Positions 44,480-52,613 of a stretch of DNA of 64,000 nt are shown here, piece after piece (position 1 is the stretch's first letter; each line of letters opens with the position of its first letter). The DNA lies in assembly GCF_000212375.1 (NCBI RefSeq), contig NC_015501.1, positions 620,001-684,000 on the forward strand. The letters are read 5' to 3'. The notes beneath the pieces are model-generated. The model worked only from the letters and a program-made list of their open reading frames with translations. It ran no database searches and was not told the origin of the DNA. Position numbers and translations under genes: made by a program. This DNA comes from Porphyromonas asaccharolytica DSM 20707. Its GTDB lineage: Bacteria; Bacteroidota; Bacteroidia; Bacteroidales; Porphyromonadaceae.

Positions 44480-45583
44480 ATGAAGCTTGATCAGATGAAG
44501 CGCTTTTTCCTAGCCTTAGTGAGACTGTTGCAAAGGTCAACAGGCTCACAATCTTGCTTGCAAGATTGTCCTGACTTTGCAGAAAGGATGAAGCGCAAGG
44601 CGCTGAGGGTGAGGTCTGAAGGGAGCATACATCCGTATGTGACCGAAGCCGAATCCCGAAAGCAACGCCGCGATTCGCTTTTATGCAACAGTCTCTTAGT
44701 GGCACTACTCCTCTGGCTTCCTGCGCAGCAGAGCCAAGCGCAGGAACTGAATGCGCGTGTCACGGTCAACGTGGATCGTCTCGGCTCGTCCGCCGATCAG
44801 GCGATCGTGTCCGACTTGACCCAGCAATTGACCGAGATGATCAATCAGACGCGATGGACGAACGCCACTTTCTCGCCAATGGAGCGGATCGAGTGCGCCT
44901 GGGGTCTGAACCTCGTGAGCGTCTCTGACGACGGTCTCTACACGGCAGAGCTAAGTATATCCGCACAGCGCCCCGTCTACGGAGCCTCCTATACGACCCC
45001 GCTGCTGGTACATCTAGATCGTGAGCTAAACTTCCAGTACGCTCCCTACCAGCCACTCGTCTATGCGCCCACACAGATTGACAACAACTTGGTGGCGACG
45101 GTCGCTTTCTACGCTTATCTCATCTTAGCTCTAGACTTTGACTCCTTTGCGCCTCTCGGGGGCGACTACGCTGCGCGACAGATGCAGCAACTGGTGGCGA
45201 CAGCTCAGCAGATGATGGACTGGTCGGGCTGGAAAGCTTACGCCAGCGACAACAACCGATACGCTATCAGCCAAGCTTATAATGATCCGGCGCACCAGCC
45301 GTGGCGCAACTACTGGTATCAGTACCATCGCCAGGGACTAGACCTCCTCACGAGCAACTTACGTCGTGGCTATACCAACATATTAGAGCAGCTCTCCCTC
45401 CTTGAGGAGACCTGGCAGGCCAATAGTTTGTCGCCGCTCCTCCAGATCTTCGCACAGACCAAGCTAGACGAGCTACCCCTTCTAGTCGAGGGCGCTCCAC
45501 AGGAGAGCCGTATGGCAGCTTACAAGACGCTCTCGAAGATCTATCCAACGGAAGATAGCAAGCTCTCAGCCCTGAAGAAGTAA
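44480..45583 (+). CDS. DUF4835 family protein with MITE insertion in the signal peptide
   Basis: The reading frame is 367 codons. From about residue 85 (QELNARVTVN) it is a normal DUF4835 protein, an exported Bacteroidota family of unknown function usually found, as here, between coaBC and recN. Residues 15-74 derive from a 175-bp repeat element plus a five-base target duplication (180 bases, in frame). Removing one duplication and the element restores a perfect signal peptide, MKRFFLALVALLLWLPAQ, followed by QSQA. With the insertion, export depends on whether the displaced hydrophobic stretch LLVALLLWLP still works, perhaps from the internal ATG at 44588 (MKRKALRVR). The annotated start could be 44480 or 44495. 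Confidence 0.85.
   Translation: MKLDQMKRFFLALVRLLQRSTGSQSCLQDCPDFAERMKRKALRVRSEGSIHPYVTEAESRKQRRDSLLCNSLLVALLLWLPAQQSQAQELNARVTVNVDRLGSSADQAIVSDLTQQLTEMINQTRWTNATFSPMERIECAWGLNLVSVSDDGLYTAELSISAQRPVYGASYTTPLLVHLDRELNFQYAPYQPLVYAPTQIDNNLVATVAFYAYLILALDFDSFAPLGGDYAARQMQQLVATAQQMMDWSGWKAYASDNNRYAISQAYNDPAHQPWRNYWYQYHRQGLDLLTSNLRRGYTNILEQLSLLEETWQANSLSPLLQIFAQTKLDELPLLVEGAPQESRMAAYKTLSKIYPTEDSKLSALKK
44521..44695 (+). mobile_element. MITE-like element, copy 1 (175 bp), inside the DUF4835 gene
   Basis: Terminal inverted repeats GAGACTGTTGCA and TGCAACAGTCTC bound a 175-base element flanked by the direct duplication TTAGT (44516-44520 and 44696-44700). Internally it has the palindrome AATCTTGC-TTGCAAGATT. 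One frame is open throughout. It encodes no transposase, so it must be mobilised by an enzyme elsewhere. Copy 2, in inverse orientation, is at 59640-59814 and differs at only about seven positions. Confidence 0.9.
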
Positions 45584-45592
45584 CTAGACCTC

Positions 45593-47275
45593 ATGCTGCA
45601 CAGCTTATACATACGGGACTACATCCTCATCGAGGAGCTCAGCTGCACCTTCCCCACGGGACTCATAGCGGTCACGGGCGAGACGGGAGCGGGCAAGAGT
45701 ATCTTTGTCTCAGCCCTACAACTGCTAGCCGGAGGGCGTGCCGACATATCGACCATTCGTCAGGGCTGCCAGAAGGCGGTCATCGAGGGTGAGTTCACTC
45801 AGCTCAACCCTCAGGTCATCGAATGGATGCAAGCGCAGGAATTAGAAGTCGAGGAGAGCTGTCTCGTACGTCGTGAGATACGACAGACGGGACGTAGTCG
45901 CATCTTCGTCAATGATACGCCCGTGACCCTCGCTCAGCTGGAGGAGCTGGGCGCACTATTGCTAGACGTTCACTCGCAGCATCGCAACCTGTTGCTCCGT
46001 GAGGGCGCTTACCAGATCGCACTGATCGACTCGCAGCTGGGAGCCGAGGCGCAGCTTGTCGAGGCGTACCACAGCGCTTATCAGCAGTACCACGACAACG
46101 CCATACGACTCAAGAAGCTACGCACAGAGGCGCAGCAAGCCGAGGCGGAGTATGAGCTTAACAGCCGAGCCTACGAGGAGATCGCTGCGCTCAAGCTCGA
46201 GCAGTACTCGCTCACCGACCTTACCGAGGAGGCGGAGCGACTCACCCACACGCAGGAGATACAGGAAGGACTGCAAAGTATCCTAGCGCTACTCAATAGA
46301 CCGCACAGCATCGTCGATCAGCTTACGACAGCGCAGGAGCAGATGGAGCAGACCTCCGCTTACCTCCCCGAGCTCAGCAACTACACCGAGCGCATGCGGA
46401 GCCTCGTCATCGAGCTAGACGACATCGAGAGCGACTTGAGCCGTCTGCAGGGCGAGGTCGCCTACAATCCTGCGCGCCTAGAGGAGATCAACACGATCCT
46501 AGGAGGGGTCAATGCTTTGCTCAAAAAGCATAACCTCCTATCCCCCGAAGAGCTCATCGAGTACAGCCAAGAGCTTGGAGCCAAGCTCGCTCACACCGCC
46601 CAGTACGAGCAAGAGCTAGCCGCACTACGCACCGAAGTACTCCAGCAGCGCACTGCAGTCCTCACCTTAGGCAAGCAGCTCCACGAGGCACGCGCCAAGG
46701 TCGCTGCCCAGATCGCACGGAGCGTCACCAAGACGCTCTGCCAACTGGAGATGCCGCACGCACGCTTTGATATAGCGCTGCAGCTCCTCGACAAGCCTAC
46801 CGAGCGAGGCATGGACCAGGTCGACTTCCTTCTCTCAGCGAACAGCGATCAGCCACTCCGCCCCGTCACAGACATCGCTTCGGGCGGTGAGATAGCCCGA
46901 CTGATGCTAGCACTCAAGGCTCTGCGCAGCCAAGCCGCCACGAGCCTCGCCGAGCTGGCTACATCGCCAGCCATCGTCTTTGACGAGATCGACACCGGCA
47001 CCTCAGGCATCGCTGCCTCTCGCATAGGCGATATGCTCCACACGATGGGCGAGCGCCAGCAGATCTTCGTCATCACCCACCTACCGCAGATCGCTTCAGC
47101 TGCTACCCAGCACATACTCATTTATAAAGAGGAGACCAACGGCGAGACTTACTCGCACCTTCGCCTCCTCACGCCCGAAGAGCGCATCAACGAGATAGCA
47201 CGCCTCCAGAGTGGCGACCAGATCACCCCCGAGGCCATCGCTGCCGCATACACATTACTTACAGCACATGATTAA
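45593..47275 (+). CDS. recN: DNA repair protein RecN
   Basis: This 560-residue SMC-like ATPase acts in double-strand break repair. Walker A is VTGETGAGKSIF (about residue 30). A long central coiled coil (about 150-390), ABC signature DIASGGEIARLMLAL and Walker B/D-loop IVFDEIDTGTSGIAA follow. The length is typical. The last eight bases overlap the start of rlmB. Confidence 0.95.
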   Translation: MLHSLYIRDYILIEELSCTFPTGLIAVTGETGAGKSIFVSALQLLAGGRADISTIRQGCQKAVIEGEFTQLNPQVIEWMQAQELEVEESCLVRREIRQTGRSRIFVNDTPVTLAQLEELGALLLDVHSQHRNLLLREGAYQIALIDSQLGAEAQLVEAYHSAYQQYHDNAIRLKKLRTEAQQAEAEYELNSRAYEEIAALKLEQYSLTDLTEEAERLTHTQEIQEGLQSILALLNRPHSIVDQLTTAQEQMEQTSAYLPELSNYTERMRSLVIELDDIESDLSRLQGEVAYNPARLEEINTILGGVNALLKKHNLLSPEELIEYSQELGAKLAHTAQYEQELAALRTEVLQQRTAVLTLGKQLHEARAKVAAQIARSVTKTLCQLEMPHARFDIALQLLDKPTERGMDQVDFLLSANSDQPLRPVTDIASGGEIARLMLALKALRSQAATSLAELATSPAIVFDEIDTGTSGIAASRIGDMLHTMGERQQIFVITHLPQIASAATQHILIYKEETNGETYSHLRLLTPEERINEIARLQSGDQITPEAIAAAYTLLTAHD

Positions 47276-48011
47276 GCAAAAACTCATCTACGGCATCCAC
47301 GCTCTCAATGAGAGCCTCGCCTCTCATAGCGACATAGACAAGATCTATATGAAGAAAGGAGCCGTCACTGGCGAACTCCTAGAGATCAAGCGCACCGCAC
47401 GCACTCAGGGCGTACCCGTCATGGAGGTCCCCGCCGAGCGTCTCAACCGCTTCACACGAGGTGCTCACCAAGGGGTCGTAGCACTCATATCGCCGATCAC
47501 TTACACCCGTCTAGAGTCGCTCATACCGATGCTTTATGACGAGGGGCAGATGCCCTTTATCGTATTGCTCGACGGAGTCACCGACGTGCGCAACTTTGGT
47601 GCTATCGCTCGTACTTGCGAATGCGCAGGCGTCCATGCTATCGTCATCCCCGAGCGAGATAGCGTCTCCGTCACGGCCGATGCGGTCAACGCCTCCGCGG
47701 GAGCGCTCATGCGCATCCCCGTCTGTCGTGAGCGTGACCTCGTGACCGCCTGTCGCTTCCTACGGGATAGCGGTCTGCAGCTCGTCGGTGCCGATGTAGA
47801 CGCCACGACAAACTACACCTCTCTCCCGATGACGCCACCCCTCGGTATCGTCATGGGTTCGGAGCAAAAAGGTATCTCCACGGGCGTCCTCAAGCAACTC
47901 ACCGACCGCGTCTCCATACCTCAGCTGGGACAGATCTCCTCGCTCAACGTATCGGTCGCTACCGGCATCATGCTCTACGAGGTCGTTCGTCAGCACAACG
48001 CAAACCTATAA
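47268..48011 (+). CDS. rlmB: 23S rRNA 2'-O-methyltransferase (RlmB/TrmH family)
   Basis: This 247-residue SpoU-type knotted methyltransferase modifies a guanosine of 23S rRNA. The N-terminal substrate-binding domain starts IYGIHALNESL. The SAM-binding knot motifs are LLDGVTDVRNFGAIARTCECAG, PLGIVMGSEQKGIS and IPQLGQISSLNVSVATGI. I chose ATG 47268 (MIKQKLIYG); a longer in-frame start at 47211 would read through the end of recN. The eight-base overlap with recN suggests coupling. Confidence 0.92.
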   Translation: MIKQKLIYGIHALNESLASHSDIDKIYMKKGAVTGELLEIKRTARTQGVPVMEVPAERLNRFTRGAHQGVVALISPITYTRLESLIPMLYDEGQMPFIVLLDGVTDVRNFGAIARTCECAGVHAIVIPERDSVSVTADAVNASAGALMRIPVCRERDLVTACRFLRDSGLQLVGADVDATTNYTSLPMTPPLGIVMGSEQKGISTGVLKQLTDRVSIPQLGQISSLNVSVATGIMLYEVVRQHNANL

Positions 48012-48039
48012 AAGTTCACAACACAATCAGAAGTATACT

Positions 48040-48417
48040 ATGAAAAAAGTAATCTCCACTCCCAACGCTCCTGCAGCTATCGGACCTTACAGCCAGGCAA
48101 TAGCCTTCGGCGACATGCTTATCACCTCTGGTCAGCTAGGCCTGGACCCCAAGTCTGGTGCTTTCGTATCAGAAGATGTCTCTGCGCAGACGGAGCAAGT
48201 CTTTCGCAATCTGAAGGCTATCCTCGACGAGGCTGGTTTTACCTTTGACCAGGTCGTCAAGACCACCTGCTTCCTCGCTGATATGGGCGACTTTGCAGCG
48301 ATGAATGCAGTCTACGAGAAGCACTTCTCAGGTGCCTTCCCAGCACGCTCAGCCGTAGCTGTCAAGACCCTCCCCAAGGGCGGACTCGTCGAGATCGAAG
48401 TGATCGCACACAAGTAG
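48040..48417 (+). CDS. ridA: RidA-family enamine/imine deaminase
   Basis: This 125-residue YjgF/YER057c/UK114 protein hydrolyses reactive enamines and imines formed by pyridoxal-dependent enzymes. Signature: APAAIGPYSQAIAFGDMLITSGQ at the start and the C-terminal PARSAVAVKTLPKGGLVEIEVIA with the conserved arginine. It is the last gene of the dnaN operon. Confidence 0.95.
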   Translation: MKKVISTPNAPAAIGPYSQAIAFGDMLITSGQLGLDPKSGAFVSEDVSAQTEQVFRNLKAILDEAGFTFDQVVKTTCFLADMGDFAAMNAVYEKHFSGAFPARSAVAVKTLPKGGLVEIEVIAHK

Positions 48418-48457
48418 TGACTGTGTACAGTCTTAAGTAGCCCCCCTACATAATAGC

Positions 48458-48500
48458 AGAGCAGCACCTTGACCGCAATCAAGGTGCTGCTCTTTTTTTC
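48458..48500 (+). terminator. Rho-independent terminator of the dnaN-ridA operon
   Basis: A perfect 15-bp stem AGAGCAGCACCTTGA (48458-48472) with TCAAGGTGCTGCTCT (48479-48493) has loop CCGCAA and a seven-T run. Confidence 0.92.
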
Positions 48501-48505
48501 GTTTG

Positions 48506-48579
48506 TAGCGAGAGAGGGGCACGATCCCTCGACCTCCGGATTATGAATCCGACGCTCTAACCAGCTGAGCTACCTCGCC
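48506..48579 (-). tRNA. tRNA-Met (anticodon CAT, elongator type)
   Basis: On the reverse strand: acceptor GGCGAGG paired with TCTCGCT (G-U at both ends), U8-A9, D arm GCTC/GAGC, anticodon arm TCGGA-TTCATAA-TCCGG with anticodon CAT, variable AGGTC, T stem GAGGG/CCCTC, discriminator A, no encoded CCA. The acceptor lacks the C1-A72 mismatch of initiators, favouring elongator Met over fMet; a lysidine-modified Ile tRNA is less likely. The T loop reads ATCGTGC where TTCRANY is expected. Confidence 0.88.
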
Positions 48580-48610
48580 ATCCACAGAGGGGCTACCCCC
48601 TTAGACGATG

Positions 48611-48618
48611 CAAAGGTA
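48611..48618 (-). promoter_or_regulatory. -7 promoter box for tRNA-Met
   Basis: The reverse strand reads TACCTTTG, 31 bases upstream of the tRNA 5' end. Confidence 0.6.
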
Positions 48619-48834
48619 CACAATATTCTCGAACAAACCAACGCTCTCACGAAAACAAGCTGTTTTTTATTTTGGAGTGCTACGAAGAGACTAGACTCAA
48701 GTTTCACGGAAGGTGTCATAGAGTCGCTGCTGGTAGCAAACGGTGTCGCTCTTCTTTGTGAACTATTGAATCGTTTGCAGTCTTACGGACGGATCTTGAG
48801 TGCACTAGTGTGCGGTTCCGATTGTCATCCATAT

Positions 48835-48842
48835 TACCTTTG
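48835..48842 (+). promoter_or_regulatory. Orphan -7 promoter box
   Basis: TACCTTTG on the forward strand points into the 3' end of the reverse-strand tatD gene. The only forward reading frame is a 20-codon one at 48877-48939. No recognisable gene or RNA lies between. The rest of 48619-48930 shows nothing else I can support. Confidence 0.4.
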
Positions 48843-48935
48843 CGCTATCTACTGAGGATTCACAAAGTAAGAACAAATGTTCGGACCAAAAGTGTCTTAC
48901 AGATCGAAATCCGACCCATGTCTCAAACCCTCTTT

Positions 48936-49688
48936 CTAAAGAGGTCGCTTATCGATCAGCTGCCAGAATGATGTCGCCGCCACTTGATCTGCCAAGGTAG
49001 CTGCATCTGTTGCTAAGCTCTTGGCTAGGAGCCCATAGACCTCTGCGATAGCCTCACGATGCGCGAGACCGTTGGGGATCTCGTCGGTCTCGACGAGGAG
49101 AGCCTTCGCTTCGGAGGCTAGATGCAAAGCTGCAGCATCGTAGCGATGACCGAAGGAGAGCGCAAAACCCTTGCTCAGCATCATCTGCGCTACCTCTCCT
49201 TTAGCGCGAAAGCCATGCAGCACCATCGGAGGGAGCTGCGCAAACTCTTGCGCCATCTGACTTCGCATCTCAATCATCTCAGCCCATGCACGTACAGTGT
49301 GTAGGAGGATAGGGCGATGTAGCTGACAGGCTAAGCGCATCTGCGCCTCTAGCCAGACTAGTTGCTCTGAGAGCGCTGCATTGCTTCGCACCTTGTCGAC
49401 ACCACACTCGCCAATGGCAACGATCTGCGGAACAGTCGCTAGGCGACTCTGCATCTGATCAATGAGGACTGTCAAACTCCTCTCTTGGGGTAGAGACCAG
49501 GGGTGAAAGCCTATCGAATAGAGCTGATCCTCCTCGATCGTTACGCCACCGCTCCACTCTGCGTAAGTGAGCGAACGAATCGCTTGGCCGCTCGTCTCGT
49601 GGCTATGCGTGTGGCAGTCTGGAAGTTTGGGACGGCTAACGCATCGCCCATCACACTCTTGCTCTGCTGCTCTGACCTCCTCGCTCAT
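48936..49688 (-). CDS. TatD family metal-dependent hydrolase
   Basis: This 250-residue TIM-barrel nuclease-like hydrolase starts near the metal motif PDCHTHSH. It shows [20 protein letters not shown] (normally GECGLD), [21 protein letters not shown] and LLVETDE, in the order of the TatD amidohydrolase family. It is slightly shorter than E. coli TatD. The start overlaps the end of the rnpA-yidD gene by four bases (ATGA), so it is the last gene of the yajC operon. The final codons lie in a CCTCTTT/AAAGAGG hairpin. Confidence 0.85.
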   Translation of the reverse strand: MSEEVRAAEQECDGRCVSRPKLPDCHTHSHETSGQAIRSLTYAEWSGGVTIEEDQLYSIGFHPWSLPQERSLTVLIDQMQSRLATVPQIVAIGECGVDKVRSNAALSEQLVWLEAQMRLACQLHRPILLHTVRAWAEMIEMRSQMAQEFAQLPPMVLHGFRAKGEVAQMMLSKGFALSFGHRYDAAALHLASEAKALLVETDEIPNGLAHREAIAEVYGLLAKSLATDAATLADQVAATSFWQLIDKRPL

Positions 49689-50443
49689 TGTCGTGGTGGT
49701 ACGGGGTCGTAACCCACATGTGGGTTGAATGGGTTACACCGCAAGAGTCTCCATAGGGTTAGGCAGCTCCCCTTTAGGGCTCCATGGACCCGTAGAGCCT
49801 CTAGTGCATACTGCGAGCAGGTCGGTGTAAAACGACAGCTGGGAGGCAGCAGCGGAGAGATAAAGTGGCGATAAAACTTGACAGGGTAGCTCAGCAGGCG
49901 TACCGCTAGTGAGAGCTGTTGCGAGTCGTCTTGTGTAGCTTGCTTCGCTGTAACTTTCGCAGTCTGCTCTTGACGACTAGTTGAGGCCTCAGCCTCAGGA
50001 GAGGTCGGGTTAGCTTTTTCTATCTCCTTGACGATGCGTGCTATGGCCCGCTCTACCGCTTGCTCTAGCTCTGGATAGGTCGGCATGGTCTTAGCGACAG
50101 ATTGTAGTGCTATGCGCACAGTACAGTGGTGCTGGGTAGCAACCTGCCAGAGCGGAGCTTTGTGGAGACGATAAGCGGAGCGGGTCATGCGCTTGATGCG
50201 GTTGCGATCTACCGCATGCTTGAAGCGACGCTTAGCGACCGAGGTCATGACCGCCACCTGCGTCTGATCTCCTGGACTCTGCGTGGCAATGGGCTCCGCA
50301 AGCCATACAATGCGAATGGGATAAGAGACAAACGAACGTCCACGGCTATGCAGTCGCTCTATCTCTTCACGCAGATAGAGCCGCTCACCTTTTGTTAGAC
50401 GTTGATCCTGGTGGGAGCGAGGGGAGTCTTCCTCCGTAGTCAT
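49685..50443 (-). CDS. rnpA: Fusion of RNase P protein and YidD membrane-insertion factor
   Basis: The 252-residue reading frame joins two normally separate proteins. Residues about 15-135 are the RNase P protein (Rnp[22 protein letters not shown] with the basic RNR motif), which with the RNA subunit matures tRNA 5' ends. A polar 40-residue linker rich in Ser, Thr, Gln and Glu follows. Residues about 180-252 are YidD ([38 protein letters not shown]), a factor aiding membrane protein insertion. No stop or frameshift separates them. rnpA and yidD are neighbours in many genomes. It overlaps both flanking genes by four bases. Confidence 0.88.
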   Translation of the reverse strand: MTTEEDSPRSHQDQRLTKGERLYLREEIERLHSRGRSFVSYPIRIVWLAEPIATQSPGDQTQVAVMTSVAKRRFKHAVDRNRIKRMTRSAYRLHKAPLWQVATQHHCTVRIALQSVAKTMPTYPELEQAVERAIARIVKEIEKANPTSPEAEASTSRQEQTAKVTAKQATQDDSQQLSLAVRLLSYPVKFYRHFISPLLPPSCRFTPTCSQYALEALRVHGALKGSCLTLWRLLRCNPFNPHVGYDPVPPRQ

Positions 50444-51195
50444 CCCTCTTGCTCGGCAAGGTAGTTGTGGAGTAGCTCAGGCATCGGTGGATCCTGACGG
50501 CTGCCCGTAGACTTGATATCTACTCTGAGCCCTAGTTCCTCAGCTCTCTGTGCGGTCTTAGGGCCTACCGTAGCGATGATCATCTCCTCCTGCTTGAAGT
50601 CGGGGACATTCTCAAAGAGCGAGGTGATCCCTACAGGACTGAAGAAGATGATCATATCGTAAGGTAGCGGCTTCTCAAGCTCTAACTCACGAGGTATGGT
50701 GCGGTACATGACCGACTTGGTATAGTCTACCCCGGCCTCTGTCAGTAGGTCGGAGAGCTTGGCACTGTGCTCCTCTGCGACGGGTAGGAGATACTTCTCA
50801 CCTTTGTGCTTTACAATTACCTTGACAAGATCTTCGGTACGCCCTGTCGGTGAGAAAAAAACCTTGCGCTTGCGGTAGTTGACAAATTTCTGTAGGTATG
50901 GCGCAGACTTCTCTGAGCTACAGTAATACTTCATCGTGTCCGGCATCGTGATGCGCATCTCTTTCATCAGCGTGAAGAAGTGCAGGATAGCGGTACGAGA
51001 GGTAAAGATGATGGCTGTGTAATCCAACGGATTGATGCGCTGCTGGCGAAACTCTTTTGTTGCAACTGTCTCGACACGAATGAACTGCTTGTAATCGAGC
51101 TCTACTTGATACTTTTCAGCGACTTCGGTGTAGGGATTAGCCATCAGTGGAGCGGGCTGAGAAATAAGTATTTTTTTAATCCGGGACATACTCAC
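50440..51195 (-). CDS. hemD: Uroporphyrinogen-III synthase family protein
   Basis: This 251-residue protein begins [11 protein letters not shown] and contains [50 protein letters not shown] and [15 protein letters not shown]. The spacing matches the two-domain HemD fold. Bacteroidota use this variant, often next to a DUF4271 gene as here. Porphyromonas species often have incomplete haem synthesis, and no other haem genes are in the window, so its role in this organism is uncertain. Confidence 0.85.
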   Translation of the reverse strand: MSMSRIKKILISQPAPLMANPYTEVAEKYQVELDYKQFIRVETVATKEFRQQRINPLDYTAIIFTSRTAILHFFTLMKEMRITMPDTMKYYCSSEKSAPYLQKFVNYRKRKVFFSPTGRTEDLVKVIVKHKGEKYLLPVAEEHSAKLSDLLTEAGVDYTKSVMYRTIPRELELEKPLPYDMIIFFSPVGITSLFENVPDFKQEEMIIATVGPKTAQRAEELGLRVDIKSTGSRQDPPMPELLHNYLAEQEG

Positions 51196-51227
51196 AGGCA
51201 GGGGCTAATGGTATACGATAGATTCTT

Positions 51228-51926
51228 TTATAGGATCAGCATTCCAAAGCCTATGAGATAGGCAAGAGGAGCCACTTCCTGGCTGCAAAGGTACAAAGAA
51301 ATAAGCAAAGGAGTCACCCCAGCCTCCCCTAGCCATCGTGCTGTGGGCACGATGAGTGCAAGGCGCCATAGGAGAATTACGGCGACCGTCAGCCAGAGTG
51401 CGACATCCTGCCAGACTCCCGCCAGCAGCATCAGGGAGCTCAGGTAGAGGGGCAGAGGCCACAGCCACTCCAAGATGCTGTAATGACGCACCCAGTGTAG
51501 ATAAAAGGTCGAGTCAAGATAGATCCCCGGCAGTAGACGGTTGAGTCCTAGGTAAAGTCCGCTCAGGATCAAGCTACAGAGTGCTAGAAGTCCTACCTGT
51601 GAGAGTGTCGTCCATAGCTCACTTGAGGAGAAGTCGGCATAGTAACGCAGGAGCAGAAAGCTAGTCACGCCGACCAGCAAGTGCCGCTGCAACCCTCCGA
51701 GGAGCGCATAGGTGCCGATGGATACTCGATGTACTAAGTTGCGAAAGAAGATGTGTCCTCTATTATATAGTAAGGCATCCACCGAGCGAGGCAAGAGGGA
51801 GCCGACCCACATTTGCATAAAAGCGGGGAGTAAGAGGAGCACCAGGAGCAGCAGTAAGATGATATCCTCTGCTCCTCGATCTACCCCAAAGGGAGTCAAC
51901 GTCCATAACCCGATCGAGCTCTCCAT
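51228..51926 (-). CDS. DUF4271 membrane protein
   Basis: This 232-residue protein has six to seven membrane segments (for example IILLLLLVLLLLPAFMQMWV, LLALCSLILSGLYLGL) and the DUF4271 pattern around YYSILEWLWPLPLYL. It is a Bacteroidota family of unknown function that is typically encoded immediately upstream of hemD; the same order occurs here with a 32-base gap. Confidence 0.8.
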   Translation of the reverse strand: MESSIGLWTLTPFGVDRGAEDIILLLLLVLLLLPAFMQMWVGSLLPRSVDALLYNRGHIFFRNLVHRVSIGTYALLGGLQRHLLVGVTSFLLLRYYADFSSSELWTTLSQVGLLALCSLILSGLYLGLNRLLPGIYLDSTFYLHWVRHYSILEWLWPLPLYLSSLMLLAGVWQDVALWLTVAVILLWRLALIVPTARWLGEAGVTPLLISLYLCSQEVAPLAYLIGFGMLIL

Positions 51927-51939
51927 ACACGCTAGCCTA

Positions 51940-52593
51940 TCACAGAGCGACTAGATCCGAGAGTAACTGTGCCACCTGCCCCTCTAGATCCTGCACTCCA
52001 TCATTGTGGATCTGATAGAGAGGTAGCTCTGGGTGCGCCTGCTGCAGAGCTGTAAAGGAGTACGACGCTTGACGGTCTATCCGTGCCTGCACCTGCTCGC
52101 GAGTGGCTCCGTCACGCTCCTGGACACGAGCCACACGTACCGACTCAGGGGCCGTCACGACGACTACAGCGTCACAGAGACGATAGAAGCCTGACTGCCA
52201 TAAGATGGCACTCTCTAGGACTACCCATCCCTCGGGGGCTTGCTGCTCCATAGCCCAAGTCTTCAGTCTCTCAGACACATAGGGGTGAATGATCTGCTCT
52301 AAGCGGTGCAATAGCGACTTGCCCTCATCAGACGGTGCGAAAACTTGGCGAGCGATCTCATCATAGCGAGGCTTACCCTCCGAGTCATAGACCTCTGCAC
52401 CTAGTAATGCGATCACTTGCTGACGCACTTGATCGCTCTCCGTGTAAGCCCTCCGAGCCACCGCATCGCTATCCATCAGGGGTAGCCCCGACTGGACAAG
52501 CATCTGGCCAACGAAACTCTTGCCCGCACCTATCCCTCCTGTCAATCCTAAGATGCGCGGGGTCGTTGAGGAGGTGAGCTGCTGTTCGGTCAT
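51940..52593 (-). CDS. coaE: Dephospho-CoA kinase
   Basis: This 217-residue enzyme catalyses the last step of CoA synthesis. P-loop GLTGGIGAGKSFV (about residue 16), DSDAVARRAY (lid/substrate), LEQIIHPYV and VVVVTAPESVRVARVQERDG are all present. Length is standard. With coaBC on the other strand, the window covers two of the CoA-pathway enzymes. Confidence 0.95.
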   Translation of the reverse strand: MTEQQLTSSTTPRILGLTGGIGAGKSFVGQMLVQSGLPLMDSDAVARRAYTESDQVRQQVIALLGAEVYDSEGKPRYDEIARQVFAPSDEGKSLLHRLEQIIHPYVSERLKTWAMEQQAPEGWVVLESAILWQSGFYRLCDAVVVVTAPESVRVARVQERDGATREQVQARIDRQASYSFTALQQAHPELPLYQIHNDGVQDLEGQVAQLLSDLVAL

Positions 52594-52613
52594 GACTCAG
52601 TAGCCACTACGGC

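Noticed and set aside
44521-44695. DUF4835 gene as a pseudogene due to the insertion
   Set aside because: The reading frame remains open and the rest of the protein looks intact, so loss of function cannot be concluded from sequence.
47211-47267. Longer start for rlmB inside recN
   Set aside because: The additional residues are out-of-frame recN sequence; the conserved N-terminus begins at 47268.
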